Shown here piece after piece: positions 45,863 through 54,741 of a stretch of 64,000 bases of DNA. Source of the DNA: DASWJS01 sp036397035 (GTDB lineage: Bacteria; Actinomycetota; AC-67); the NCBI GenBank assembly GCA_036397035.1, contig DASWJS010000031.1, forward strand, positions 124,001 to 188,000, read 5' to 3'. Every line of letters begins with the position of its first letter. The first letter of the stretch is position 1. Under the pieces are notes generated by a model, which was not told the origin of the DNA, did no database searches, and worked only from the letters and a program-made list of their open reading frames with translations. The translations under genes were made by a program, and so were the position numbers.

Positions 45863-46383
45863 CGGGCGAGCCGCTCCAGCCGGAGCGCCCGTCCGGCGAC
45901 CAGGAGGAGCGCCTCGTCTGCCGCGTCGCACCAGATCGCGTTCACGCGGCCGAGCACGTCGCGGTACCGGCGGCTCACCTCGTGGGCGGGCACGATGCCG
46001 AGCCCGACTTCGTTGGTCACGACCACGCCGCCGCCGGGGCGAGCGGCCGCGACCTTCGCGTGCTCGGCTGCTCGCGCGCCGATGGTTTCGTCGTCCAGTC
46101 CCGCTTCCATCGCGTTGGACACCCAGAGGGTGAGGCAGTCGAGGACGACGAAGTCGTCGTCGACGACTGCCGTCAGAGCGGTCCCAAGGTCGAGGGGCTC
46201 CTCGACCGTCGCCCAGTCCGCCGGGCGCTCGGCTCGGTGGCGGGCGATGCGCGCCGCCATCTCCGCGTCGCGAGGCTCGGCGGTGGCGATCAGCGCGACC
46301 CGCGTGCCGGCGGCGCGCGCCATGCGAATCGCGAGGGCCGACTTCCCACTGCGCGCGCCGCCGATCAGGACCGTAACCGGCAT
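45859..46383 (-). CDS. cobU: Cobinamide kinase/guanylyltransferase CobU
   Basis: Activates adenosylcobinamide in the lower-ligand pathway. 174 residues with the P-loop IGGARSGKSALAI, the histidine region ARHRAERP, VLDCLTLWVSN and VVVTNEVGLGIVP, all CobU hallmarks. ATG at 46383 sits on the stop of cobO. Operon order on the minus strand is cobO-cobU-cobT-cobS. Confidence 0.95.
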   Translation of the reverse strand: MPVTVLIGGARSGKSALAIRMARAAGTRVALIATAEPRDAEMAARIARHRAERPADWATVEEPLDLGTALTAVVDDDFVVLDCLTLWVSNAMEAGLDDETIGARAAEHAKVAAARPGGGVVVTNEVGLGIVPAHEVSRRYRDVLGRVNAIWCDAADEALLLVAGRALRLERLAR

Positions 46384-46946
46384 CAGTGGTCGAGCCCCTT
46401 GATCGCCGCGACGCCCGCGTCGAAGGCGTGCTTGACCTTGCGCATCTCCGTCGCGGTGTCGGCCAGCTCGATCAGCTCGGGCGCGGCGTCGCGGCCCGTG
46501 ATGAAGACGCTGACGCCCTCGGGCCGCCCGCGGATCGCCGCGACGACCTCCGCGACGTCGATCCAGCCGTAGCTGACGGGGTAGGTGATTTCGTCCAGCA
46601 CGACGAGGCGATAGGCGCCCGAGGCGATCGTGTCCTTCGCCGTGCGCCACGCCTCGCGCGCGATCGCCTCCGTGCGATCCATGTCCCCCGAGTCCCACGT
46701 GAAGCCGTCCCCGAGCGTCCACCAGTCAACGCCCAGCGTCTTCGCGGCCGCCTCCTCGCCGGTCTTCCATTCCGGCGACTTCATGAACTGGATCACGCAG
46801 ACGCGCCAGCCGCGCCCCACCGCGCGCAGCATCGTGCCGAGCGCGGCGGTGGTCTTGCCCTTGCCCTCGCCGGTGTTCAGCAGGACGAGCGAGCGCGCGC
46901 GCTCTGTCGCGCGGCGCGGCTGCTCGGTCGGCGGTTGCGTGGTCAT
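46383..46946 (-). CDS. cobO: Corrinoid adenosyltransferase CobO
   Basis: Adds the adenosyl group to cob(I)yrinate diamide or cobinamide, giving coenzyme forms. 187 residues of the CobA/CobO type: P-loop LLNTGEGKGKTTAALG, RVCVIQFMKSPEWKTGE and VVLDEITYPVSYG. Overlaps the ATPase stop (ATGA). Position between transporter and assembly genes suggests salvage of imported corrinoids. Confidence 0.96.
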   Translation of the reverse strand: MTTQPPTEQPRRATERARSLVLLNTGEGKGKTTAALGTMLRAVGRGWRVCVIQFMKSPEWKTGEEAAAKTLGVDWWTLGDGFTWDSGDMDRTEAIAREAWRTAKDTIASGAYRLVVLDEITYPVSYGWIDVAEVVAAIRGRPEGVSVFITGRDAAPELIELADTATEMRKVKHAFDAGVAAIKGLDH

Positions 46947-47719
46947 GTCGTTCCTCCGCGCTGTGGGAGCACCGCGACGGTCCCGTCGGGCGCTCGATGG
47001 ATGCGAACGTCGGCGCGATAGTGCGCGCGCACGAGCTGCTCGGTCAGGATCTCGTGGGGCGAGCCGTTCGCCACGACGACGCCTCCGGCGAGCAGCGCGA
47101 GCCGGTCGGCGTACAGCCCGGCGAGCGTCAGGTCGTGCATCGCGCTCACGACGGTGAGCCCGTCGCTGCGACGGAGCCCGTCCACCAGTTCGAGCACCTC
47201 CTGCTGGCTCCCCACGTCGAGCGCGCTCGTTCCCTCGTCGAGCAGCAGCACGGGCGCCTGCTGCGCGAGCGCGCGCGCGAGGATCACACGCTGCTGCTCG
47301 CCCCCGCTCATCGAACCGAGCGCGCGCCCGGCGAAGGCGGCGATGCCCAGCCGGTCCAGGATTCCGGCGACGATCGCAAGGTCGCTGCGGCTCTCCATGT
47401 CGAACAGCCCGATGTACGGGCTACGGCCGGTGAGGACGTAGTCGGCGACGGTCATGCCGGCCGGGACGAGCGGGCGCTGCGGAACGAGCGCCACCAGCCG
47501 CGCGTGCTCGCGCCGGCGCAAGCGAGCCGCCGGCTTCCCGCCGATCGCGATCGTGCCCTCGGCGATCGCCAGGCCCGCGATCGCGCGCAGCAACGTCGTC
47601 TTGCCGGCGCCGTTCGGCCCGATCACGCCGAGCCACTCGCCGTCTGCCACGCCGAGCGTCACGCCGTCAAGCGCGGCTCGGTCGCCGTAGGACACACGTA
47701 CGTCTCGAAGGCCGATCAC
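46943..47719 (-). CDS. Corrinoid ABC transporter ATPase (BtuD-like)
   Basis: 258 residues with Walker A IGPNGAGKTTLL, signature MSGGEQQRV, Walker B VLLLDEGTSALD and a switch His in AMHDLTLAG. DEGTSALD has Gly where Pro is usual. It drives the adjacent permease. The family also carries iron-siderophore systems, but the riboswitch and cob genes fix the corrinoid role. GTG start overlaps the permease stop. Confidence 0.92.
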   Translation of the reverse strand: MIGLRDVRVSYGDRAALDGVTLGVADGEWLGVIGPNGAGKTTLLRAIAGLAIAEGTIAIGGKPAARLRRREHARLVALVPQRPLVPAGMTVADYVLTGRSPYIGLFDMESRSDLAIVAGILDRLGIAAFAGRALGSMSGGEQQRVILARALAQQAPVLLLDEGTSALDVGSQQEVLELVDGLRRSDGLTVVSAMHDLTLAGLYADRLALLAGGVVVANGSPHEILTEQLVRAHYRADVRIHRAPDGTVAVLPQRGGTT

Positions 47720-48780
47720 GACAGCATCCTGCGGCTCGTGCGCAGCGCGAGCGCGAAGAAGGGCGCGCCGAAGAACGCCGTCACGACGCCGATCGGGATC
47801 TCGGCGGGCGCGACGACCGTGCGCCCGAGCAGGTCGGCGAGGATCATGAACGCTGCTCCCCCCGCGAGCGAGAGCGGCAGGATCGAGCGGTAGCTCATCC
47901 CGGCGAGAAGCCGGACGGTGTGCGGCACGATGATGCCGACGAAGCCGATCAGGCCGCTGACGGCCACAGCCGCCGCGGTCCCGAGCGAAGCGGCCATCAC
48001 GACGGCGAGGCGCACGCGCCGCGCGCTCACGCCGAGGCTCTCGGCCTCCTCGTCGCCGACGCTGAGCACGTCGAGCAGACGCCGGTGCAGCAGGATCGCG
48101 GCCGAGCTGACGACGACGTAGGGCAGGACGAGCAGCACGTCGGACCAGCCCGCCGTCGACAGCCGCCCGAGGATCCAGGTGTAGACCTGCCGGAGCGTGT
48201 CGGACTCGCGCTGCTGGACGAAGGTCTGGATGGCGGTGAGGAAGGACGCGATGGCGACGCCGGCCAGGATGAGCGTGGTGGCGTTGCGGCCGGCGCTGGA
48301 ACGGCCTACCGCGTAGGCGACCGCAACCGCGGCGAGCGCGCCGGCGAACGCGGCGACCGGGATCAGGCTCTGCGACGCGCCGCCGTAGGCGATGGCGAGC
48401 GTCGCCCCGAGGCCCGCGCCGGCCGCCGCGCCGAGCAGGTACGGGTCGGCGAGCGGGTTGCGGAACGCGCCTTGGTAGGCAGCGCCCGAGATCGAGAGCA
48501 TCGCGCCGACGAGCCCGCCGAGCACGACCCGGGGCAGGCGGATCTGCATCAGGATCGCCGACTCGGTCGGGCTGAGCCCCGAGGCGAGGTGCACGCCGGG
48601 GATCAGGTCGAGCAAAGCCCGCAGCACCGCGCCCGGCGCCAGCGCCACCGGCCCGACCATGATCCCCAGCACGAACGCGCCGGCGAGCGCCCCGAGTCCG
48701 GCGAGCCACCAGTGCGGTCGGAGCCGCGCGCGGCTCAGCGTGAGCCCGGCCCCCGCGTCCGGCACCGCGACCGCGCTCAC
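47716..48780 (-). CDS. Corrinoid ABC transporter permease (BtuC/FecCD family)
   Basis: 354 residues, about ten membrane helices. RLPRVVLGGLVGAMLSISGAAYQ and NPLADPYLLG are FecCD motifs; GFVGIIVPHTVRLL forms the coupling region for the ATPase, and PIGVVTAFFGAPFF ends the protein. GTG 48780 overlaps the binding-protein stop. Confidence 0.93.
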   Translation of the reverse strand: MSAVAVPDAGAGLTLSRARLRPHWWLAGLGALAGAFVLGIMVGPVALAPGAVLRALLDLIPGVHLASGLSPTESAILMQIRLPRVVLGGLVGAMLSISGAAYQGAFRNPLADPYLLGAAAGAGLGATLAIAYGGASQSLIPVAAFAGALAAVAVAYAVGRSSAGRNATTLILAGVAIASFLTAIQTFVQQRESDTLRQVYTWILGRLSTAGWSDVLLVLPYVVVSSAAILLHRRLLDVLSVGDEEAESLGVSARRVRLAVVMAASLGTAAAVAVSGLIGFVGIIVPHTVRLLAGMSYRSILPLSLAGGAAFMILADLLGRTVVAPAEIPIGVVTAFFGAPFFALALRTSRRMLS

Positions 48781-49691
48781 GCCGCGATCTCCTCCAGCGC
48801 CGCGGCAACGGTGCGCATGAAGTCCACGACCCGCGGGCCCCAGCGCGAGGCGACGTCGTCGTCCAGCTCGACCACCGCGCCGTTCTCCACCGCGGCGATC
48901 CCGTCCCAGCCGTCGCGAGCGGCGACCGTCTCGGCGTTCTGATCGCAGCACTTCGTGTCGGCCAGGAAGATCAGGTCGGGGTCGGCCGCGACGATCGCCT
49001 CGGCCGAGAGCTGCGGGTAGCCGGTCCCTGCCTTGTCCGCCGCGTCGGCGATGCTCGTCAACCCGAGCAGCGAGTAGACCTGACCGATGAACGTGGACGA
49101 GGTCACGCTGTAGTAGGTCTGGTCTAGCTCGTGGTAGTAGGTGAGCGGTTCCGTTCGCTCGGGCAGACCGGCGACCAGCTCGTCGACGTCGGACCGCATC
49201 TCGCCGATCAGCGTCGCCGCTTCGCCGACGTGACCGGTCAGCGCGCCCAGCTCCTCGATCTGCTCGTAGGTATCCCCGAGCGTCGCCGCGGCGGGCTGCT
49301 GGACCGCAGGCAGCTCGACCGCCTCCAAGCCTGCGGCGAGGTCGTTCAGGTCGTCGGAGTACACGACGAGGTCGGGCTCGTAGCCGGCGATCGCCTCGAC
49401 GCTCGGCGTGTAGGCGCTGAGGTCGGTCAGCGGCGCTTCAGGCGGGTAGTTCGACTGGTCGTCCACGGCGACGACCTGGTCGCCGGCGCCGATCGCGAAC
49501 AGGATCTCGGTCGCGGTGGCCGACAGCGACACGACCGCCGCCGGGCGCGCGTCCAGCGTCACCTCGCCGTTGGCGGCCGTCACCGTGACGGGGAACGTGC
49601 CGGTGTCGCCGGCGCTCGTCCCGCCGGTCGCGGTCGTGGCGCAGGCCGACGCGAGCAGCGCGAGCGCCAGCGTTCCAAGGGGTTTCCTCAT
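48777..49691 (-). CDS. Corrinoid-binding lipoprotein (BtuF-like)
   Basis: 304 residues. Lipoprotein signal with LALALLASAC (Cys20 region lipidated), a Thr/Ser/Gly-rich spacer, then a helical-backbone binding fold: RPAAVVSLSATATEILFAIGA at the front and SNYPPEAPLTDLSAYTPSVE. Feeds corrinoids to the permease. ATG 49691 follows GGAAGGAGGAGGAAC. Start of the B12 operon behind a cobalamin riboswitch. Confidence 0.92.
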   Translation of the reverse strand: MRKPLGTLALALLASACATTATGGTSAGDTGTFPVTVTAANGEVTLDARPAAVVSLSATATEILFAIGAGDQVVAVDDQSNYPPEAPLTDLSAYTPSVEAIAGYEPDLVVYSDDLNDLAAGLEAVELPAVQQPAAATLGDTYEQIEELGALTGHVGEAATLIGEMRSDVDELVAGLPERTEPLTYYHELDQTYYSVTSSTFIGQVYSLLGLTSIADAADKAGTGYPQLSAEAIVAADPDLIFLADTKCCDQNAETVAARDGWDGIAAVENGAVVELDDDVASRWGPRVVDFMRTVAAALEEIAA

Positions 49692-49769
49692 CGTTCCTCC
49701 TCCTTCCCTCCGGAGGATGCGATGAGGTCGTCGGCTCGACGTCTCCCGTCGCACAAACCGCCCTTCCTC

Positions 49770-49912
49770 CGAGGACAGACGTTCGTGGTAACGGAGCAGG
49801 CGTCCTGGCTCGTCCATCGCCTGGCAGGCGAGGCTTCACAGTTGCGGGACAGCGCCGGGTTCTCACCGGACTTCGCTGCGTTCCGTCACACCCGGGCGGC
49901 GCCCGGGCGAGG
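49770..49912 (-). ncRNA. Cobalamin riboswitch
   Basis: Read on the minus strand, GTCCGGTGAGAACCCGGC (near 49871-49854), CCCGCAACTGTGAA (49848-49835) and the B12 box GAGCCAGGACGCCTGCTCCG (49811-49792) form the conserved core. A distal CCTCC-GGAGG pairing at 49692-49720 can hide the ribosome site of the lipoprotein gene, so control is probably translational. Adenosylcobalamin should turn the transport/cob operon off. Confidence 0.93.
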
Positions 49913-49915
49913 GCG

Positions 49916-49921
49916 AGTATA
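49916..49921 (-). promoter_or_regulatory. -10 box of the B12 operon
   Basis: TATACT on the minus strand (49921-49916), whose start point would fall near 49909, at the edge of the riboswitch. No strong -35. TAAGAT at 49960-49965 on the plus strand is the likely divergent -10 of the next gene. Confidence 0.5.
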
Positions 49922-50039
49922 TGCCGCGGGGGCGCCTCAGGCGAGCGCCGGGCGCGCGGTAAGATGAGACGCGACCTCGTGGCGCCTGCTCTTCCGGTGA
50001 CGGAGCGTGGATCCACCCGAGATCCAAGGAGGTCGAGCG

Positions 50040-50780
50040 ATGGACTTCATCGAGCTGGTCGCCGAAGTACTGCTCTCTGCACTCGCCCTCGCGCTGCTGA
50101 TCGCGATCGTCCTCGGCGCGTGGCGCACGCGCAAACAGGGCAAGAGGGGCCCGGCGGATCGGACGGCGACCGAGCCGGCCGGCGAGCGCCCGATCGAACG
50201 AGCCGCGACGCGCGCGATGCGCTTCCCGGAGTACTCGCTGCAACTGGTCGAGCCGCACGTCGTCCGCCGGCCCGCGCCGCCACCCGCCGGGCTCGACGGC
50301 GAGCTGCACCCCGTCGTGATTCCCGGCTTTGAGGAGCGACGCCGCCCGGTCCCGCGCATTCCCTTCGCCGATTCGATCGCATTGTCACCCGCCATTCGCC
50401 GCGCGGTCGCCGACCCGGACAACCCCGTCGACGTGATCCGGGCGATCCTGGAGCACGCGGGGCTCGAGGCGAAGGCCGATCGCGACGTCGTGCGCTCGGG
50501 CGACGCCGTCTTCGTCGTCGTCGCTCCGTGGGCGGGGCACCGCGGCTTGAACCGTGCGTATCTGCGCTTTCGCGGCAGCGGCGCAAAGCGCGGGCTGGTC
50601 GTCGGCATGAGCGCGCTCGATCCCACCGAGGTTCGGCGGCGCGAGATGCTGGAGCCGGGCCTCCGTCACGCCGGGGTCGAGGCGATCCAGCGCATGGCCG
50701 GCGCGGCCGCGATCGGCGCGGACCCGCTGGCGTTTGCGCTCGGTCCCGGCACGGGCCGGCGTCGCACCCGGACCGGCTAG
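50040..50780 (+). CDS. Membrane-anchored hypothetical protein
   Basis: 246 residues from ATG 50040, with a perfect AAGGAGGT site. One N-terminal membrane helix (5-24, LVAEVLLSALALALLIAIVL), a basic linker, then a cytoplasmic domain with SGDAVFVVVAPWAGHRGLNR and LVVGMSALDPTEVRRREMLEPG, and a basic end (GTGRRRTRTG). No family is recognised; the second half could be a small globular alpha/beta domain. Convergent with the cyclase gene, 7 nt apart. Confidence 0.75.
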   Translation: MDFIELVAEVLLSALALALLIAIVLGAWRTRKQGKRGPADRTATEPAGERPIERAATRAMRFPEYSLQLVEPHVVRRPAPPPAGLDGELHPVVIPGFEERRRPVPRIPFADSIALSPAIRRAVADPDNPVDVIRAILEHAGLEAKADRDVVRSGDAVFVVVAPWAGHRGLNRAYLRFRGSGAKRGLVVGMSALDPTEVRRREMLEPGLRHAGVEAIQRMAGAAAIGADPLAFALGPGTGRRRTRTG

Positions 50781-50787
50781 CCTCGCG

Positions 50788-53553
50788 TCATTCCGTGGCG
50801 GCGGAGGCCGCGATGGCGTCGCGAAGCCGGTCGCGGCCGAACGAGACCAGCGTGTCGTAGTCCATCGCCGAGCCGCGCGCGACCGCGTCGCCGTAGGCGG
50901 GCCCGAGCCGTGCGCGGACGCGCTCGTCGAGCGCCTGGAGCCGCTCGCCTTGCGGCCCCCAGACCCGCCAGTCGGGCTGCACCGCGAGCGTTGCCGCGTA
51001 GAGGCACGCCGCGTCCTCGTCGCGGCCGATGCGCTCGAACAGCTCAACCACGTTGCGCAGGGTCACGAACTGTTGCGAACGGTTCCCGCGACGGCGCCAC
51101 TCCTCGACTGCCTGCAGCAGCAGCTCCAGCGCGCGCACCTCGTCGCCGTGGCGCGCGGTCACCGATGCGAGCGATACCAGGGTGATGCCGGCGATGAAGC
51201 GGGCGTGGACGTTCCGGGCGAGGTCGAGCGCCTCTTCGAGCACGCGCGCAGCGCGCTCGGGATCAAGCTCTTGCAGCGCTTCGCCCAGCGCGTAGCGGGT
51301 CATGGCGCGGGTCGTCGGGTTGCCGCTCTGTTCTGCGAGCGCGATCGCCTCCTCGGCGATGTCGCGCCCGCGTTCCAGGTCCCCGCCGTACGCAGCGAGC
51401 AAGGCCATGCCGCCCTGCCCGAAGGCCGCGGCCGCGAGCGCGCCCGCGGCCAGAGCCACGTCGCGCCCTTGCCGCTCGACGTCGGCCGCCCACTCCACGC
51501 CCTCGGCGAACCCGCGGATCGCCGAGGCGAAGAACGCCTCCGAGACGCGGATCGGGTTCGTGTGCGCATCGGCGCGATCGAGCGCCGTCGCGGCCAGGCG
51601 CTCGGCGCGGTCGACGTCGCCGTGCTGCCAGGCGCCGTACGCGGCGGCGGTGCACGCGTCCGGGTAGCGGCGGCTGCCGTCGGCGCCCGGAAGCTCCAGC
51701 GCCCCGCTCGCCCACGCGTAGACCTCGGGCAGCAACCGCCAGGACGCGAACGGGCTGAGGTCGGCAGCGAGGCCGAGCGCGATGTCCAGGTCGCAGTTGG
51801 TCGCCGCCCACGCATTGGCCGCGCGGAAGTTGTCGAACTCGGCCTCCAGCGTCAGGACCCATCGCAGCTCGTCGGGCCCCCACATCGAGGCGTAGGAGCG
51901 TTCGGCGAGATCGGCGTAGTGGACGGCGTGCCGGCGCCCGACCTCGTTCGCTTCGCCTCGCTCGACGAGCTTCTCCTCCCCGAATTGGCGCAGCGTCTCC
52001 AGCGTTGAGAAGCGCGTCATGCCCGATGCGTCTTCTTCCACGACGACCATCGACTTCTCGGCCAGGCTCTCGACCAAGTCGGGGACGTCGAAGGCGTCGA
52101 TCGAGCCCTCCGCGCAGATCGCTTCGGCTGCCTCCAGCGAGAAGCCGCCGGAGAACACCGACAGGCGGTCGAAGAGCAGACGCTCGTCGTCGTCGAGCAA
52201 GTCGTAGGACCACTCCACCGTGGCGCGCAGGGTCTGGTGCCGCTCCATCGCCGTCCGGCGCCCGCTCCGCAGCAACCGGAAGCGCTCGTCCAGCCGCGCC
52301 GCGATGTCGGCCGGGGCCGCCGTGCGCACGCGGGCGGCCGCCAGCTCGATCGCGAGGGGAACCCCGTCCAGACGCCGGCAGATCTCCCCGATCGCAGCCG
52401 CATTCTCCTCGGTCACTTCGAAGTCCGGGCGGGCCGCGAGGGCCCGGTCGGCGAACAGGGAGATCGACGCGATGGTGGCGGCCGCGGCGGCGTCGATCGC
52501 GTCGTCGCGCTGAGGAATCGCGAGCGAGGTGACCGGCCACACGCGCTCGCCCTCCACGGCGAGCGGCTCGCGGCTCGTGGCGATGATCGTCACGCCCGGA
52601 CACGCGCGGACGATCTTCTCCGCGAGCGCGCCCGCCGCGACGAGGAGGTGCTCGCAATTGTCGAGGATCAGCAGCAGCGTGCGCGGTCGCAACACGTCCA
52701 CGATGGAGTCGGCGAGCGAGCGGTCGGGAATCTCCTGCGCGCCGAGCACGCGCATGACCGCGTGCGGGACGGCGTCCGGATCGCCCACCGGCGCCAGCTC
52801 GACCAGCCAGGCGCCGTCGACGAAGCGCGGGAGGATCTCGGCGGCCACCTGCGTCGCGAGCCGCGTCTTGCCGACGCCGCCGACGCCGGTCAGCGTGATC
52901 AGCCTGCTGTCGCCGGTCGCGGTGGCGAGGTCGCGGAGCTGCGCGTCGCGACCGACGAAGCTCGTGACCTGGAGCGGCAGGTTGCCCGGCCGGGCGTCCG
53001 CCGTGCGAACGGGCGGAAACGACTCGGGCAGGTCGGGGTGGCAGACCTGGAAGACCTGCTCGACGCTGGCGAGGTCGCGCAGGCGGTGCGTGCCGAGGTC
53101 TCGGAGCGTGACGCCTTCCGGCAGGCCTTCACTTGCGAGCCGCTCGGTCGCCGACGAGATCAGGACCTGGCCGCCGTGTCCGATCGACATGAGCCGCGCG
53201 ACGCGGTTCAGCGCCGGGCCGAAGTAGTCGCCGTTCTGCTCGCGCGCGGTCCCGGTGTGGATCCCCATGCGCGCGCGGAGCGGCTCGTCCAGGTCCTCGG
53301 GCCAGGGCTCCGCCGCCAGGGCGAGCTGCGCGCCGATCGCCGCGTCGATGGCGGCCGGCGGCGAGTCGAACGCGGCGCAGATCCCGTCGCCGGTGTGCTT
53401 GAAGATCGAGCCACCCGCGGACTCGATCGTCTTGCGCAGGATCTCGTCGTGGCGCGGGACGGCGCGCTCCATCGCCTGCGGATGCGCCTCCCAGGCGCGC
53501 GTGCTGCCCTCGAGGTCGGTGAACAGGAACGTGACGGTCCCGCTTGGAAGCAT
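50788..53553 (-). CDS. Class III nucleotide cyclase-STAND ATPase-TPR protein
   Basis: 921 residues from ATG 53553. Cyclase domain (~5-170): metal ligands Asp13 (TFLFTDLEGST) and Asp56 (FKHTGDG), Lys52 for adenine choice, Asn116 and Arg120 in YFGPALNRVAR, all in place, so it should be active. Then a STAND/NB-ARC ATPase with Walker A TGVGGVGKT (222-230), Walker B LLLILDNCEHL and LPLAIELAAARVR, then TPR-like helical repeats to the end. No LuxR DNA-binding domain. Upstream starts in the same frame lack support. It would make cAMP in response to a partner sensed by the TPRs. Confidence 0.88.
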   Translation of the reverse strand: MLPSGTVTFLFTDLEGSTRAWEAHPQAMERAVPRHDEILRKTIESAGGSIFKHTGDGICAAFDSPPAAIDAAIGAQLALAAEPWPEDLDEPLRARMGIHTGTAREQNGDYFGPALNRVARLMSIGHGGQVLISSATERLASEGLPEGVTLRDLGTHRLRDLASVEQVFQVCHPDLPESFPPVRTADARPGNLPLQVTSFVGRDAQLRDLATATGDSRLITLTGVGGVGKTRLATQVAAEILPRFVDGAWLVELAPVGDPDAVPHAVMRVLGAQEIPDRSLADSIVDVLRPRTLLLILDNCEHLLVAAGALAEKIVRACPGVTIIATSREPLAVEGERVWPVTSLAIPQRDDAIDAAAAATIASISLFADRALAARPDFEVTEENAAAIGEICRRLDGVPLAIELAAARVRTAAPADIAARLDERFRLLRSGRRTAMERHQTLRATVEWSYDLLDDDERLLFDRLSVFSGGFSLEAAEAICAEGSIDAFDVPDLVESLAEKSMVVVEEDASGMTRFSTLETLRQFGEEKLVERGEANEVGRRHAVHYADLAERSYASMWGPDELRWVLTLEAEFDNFRAANAWAATNCDLDIALGLAADLSPFASWRLLPEVYAWASGALELPGADGSRRYPDACTAAAYGAWQHGDVDRAERLAATALDRADAHTNPIRVSEAFFASAIRGFAEGVEWAADVERQGRDVALAAGALAAAAFGQGGMALLAAYGGDLERGRDIAEEAIALAEQSGNPTTRAMTRYALGEALQELDPERAARVLEEALDLARNVHARFIAGITLVSLASVTARHGDEVRALELLLQAVEEWRRRGNRSQQFVTLRNVVELFERIGRDEDAACLYAATLAVQPDWRVWGPQGERLQALDERVRARLGPAYGDAVARGSAMDYDTLVSFGRDRLRDAIAASAATE

Positions 53554-53640
53554 GTTCGTCGTAGCGCCCTCCGGTCGCGAGCGGAAGTCTAACCGCGCGA
53601 GCGGGACGCAGGCTTGCCGCACCCGCAAGACAATCACGCG

Positions 53641-53840
53641 ATCGGAGGTCCCCATGCCGGAAGCTCTTCACTGACTGGAGCATCAAGTTTCGCTCGCCGC
53701 GTTCCATGGCTCTCATGTAGATGTGGGCATGCCAAGCACCTCGGCGAAGGCCTCTTGGCTTGAACCCTTCTTCGAGCGGCGCGTGCGCAGGCTGTCACCG
53801 ACGCCTCCCTGCAGCCCTCGGTCGCGCTAAGAATCTGTCG
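53641..53840 (-). pseudogene. Frameshifted XRE-family regulator remnant
   Basis: On the minus strand one frame reads LRTRRSKKGSSQEAFAEVLG and then stops; shifting by one base at the GGC-ATG-C run near 53728 continues YMRAMERGERNLMLQSVKSF. Together these are the canonical helix-turn-helix of XRE regulators (SQEAFAE...G...Y...ERGERN). No intact start or ending is found, so it is a decayed fragment. It lies between the cyclase gene and the AT-richer cassette, a likely transfer boundary. Confidence 0.55.
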
Positions 53841-53941
53841 GGTGTGCTACTTGACGGTCTACGTGCTGCTCCGATCCCCTATTCAGAGAGCGTTGAGGCC
53901 ATAAGCTCACCCGTCGAGAGGGGACTCGAAGATGGGGTGAT

Positions 53942-54101
53942 TGGACAAGTCGTCCAACGGAATGCTTGTCCAGACAGACTCTGACCGCTCGCAGGAAGCC
54001 CGGCGACCTCCGCTAGCCAAGAGATCGCTCTTTCGTAACAAGAAATTAACATTCGTTTGCAGGACATCCCGGTGCTTGCACCGTACTACTAGTACTACTA
54101 G
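53942..54101 (+). repeat. Intergenic inverted and direct repeats
   Basis: The 53841-54206 gap has no gene I can support. TGGACAAG (53942-53949) is repeated inverted as CTTGTCCA (53965-53972). TACTACTAG occurs twice in tandem (54084-54092, 54093-54101). The stretch is much richer in A and T than the window average. It probably holds the promoter of the secreted protein, but no clear -35/-10 pair stands out. Confidence 0.55.
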
Positions 54102-54206
54102 GGGAATACGCCGAAGGCTGACGGTTTGCTTTGGGCCCGGCACCGGCGGTGGCGGCAGCGGTGTCCCGCGGGCGGAGCCGCATACCGGAACGGACAAGGG
54201 GGAACG

Positions 54207-54677
54207 ATGCGAAGGACGTTGTCGATCAGCAGGGTAGCGATTCTGCTAGTCAGCTTGATGGCTGGGGCAGCAACACCGGCGCTGGCCGAGCAGAACTGCC
54301 AGAAGGCTTTCACTCCGGAAGGTTCTGTCGCTGGCGAGGCAGCTCTTCTCACCGGCCACACCGAAGTTAGCTGCGGTGATATCGGCTCCACCGTCACACT
54401 CGTTCCTAAGCACAGGATGTGCCTTGAGCGCTCGAGTTGGAGCGGCTTCCGAACCTTCGGATGCACCGACTGGGTGGATGCACCTCGAGGTGTGACGAGC
54501 AAGCTTGCAGGGTCTGGCTGCAAGGTGGGGGAGTACGACTGGGCGACCGCTTCGAATTACAAGTTCGGCGGCAGCTGGGAAGATCAGCGCACCGTCAACT
54601 CTGGCGCAAATACGTCTGTGTATTGCGAGGCGGATGTTCCTTTCACGCCCGTAGCGGTGATGGACGATACGCCATAG
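54207..54677 (+). CDS. Six-cysteine secreted protein
   Basis: 156 residues from ATG 54207 (GGGGGAA upstream). Signal peptide MRRTLSISRVAILLVSLM to ALA/EQNC. The mature part has six cysteines (QNC, VSC, RMC, FGC, SGC, VYC), enough for three disulfides, plus many aromatic and Gly residues, suggesting a small compact extracellular domain. No family recognised. Codon use is less GC-biased than its neighbours. Followed by a lipoprotein and an ABC pair on the same strand. Confidence 0.75.
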   Translation: MRRTLSISRVAILLVSLMAGAATPALAEQNCQKAFTPEGSVAGEAALLTGHTEVSCGDIGSTVTLVPKHRMCLERSSWSGFRTFGCTDWVDAPRGVTSKLAGSGCKVGEYDWATASNYKFGGSWEDQRTVNSGANTSVYCEADVPFTPVAVMDDTP

Positions 54678-54741
54678 CCTTCCATCGATCGCGAGCCCAG
54701 CTGCACGCTCCTGCATCCTGTTGAGATCAAGATCGACCGTG

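Noticed and set aside
53721..53984. 87-codon plus-strand frame over the XRE remnant
   Set aside because: Better explained by the regulator remnant on the opposite strand; no ribosome site.
53907..54197. 96-codon minus-strand frame before the secreted protein
   Set aside because: No ribosome site, crosses inverted and tandem repeats, and has no plausible fold or motif.
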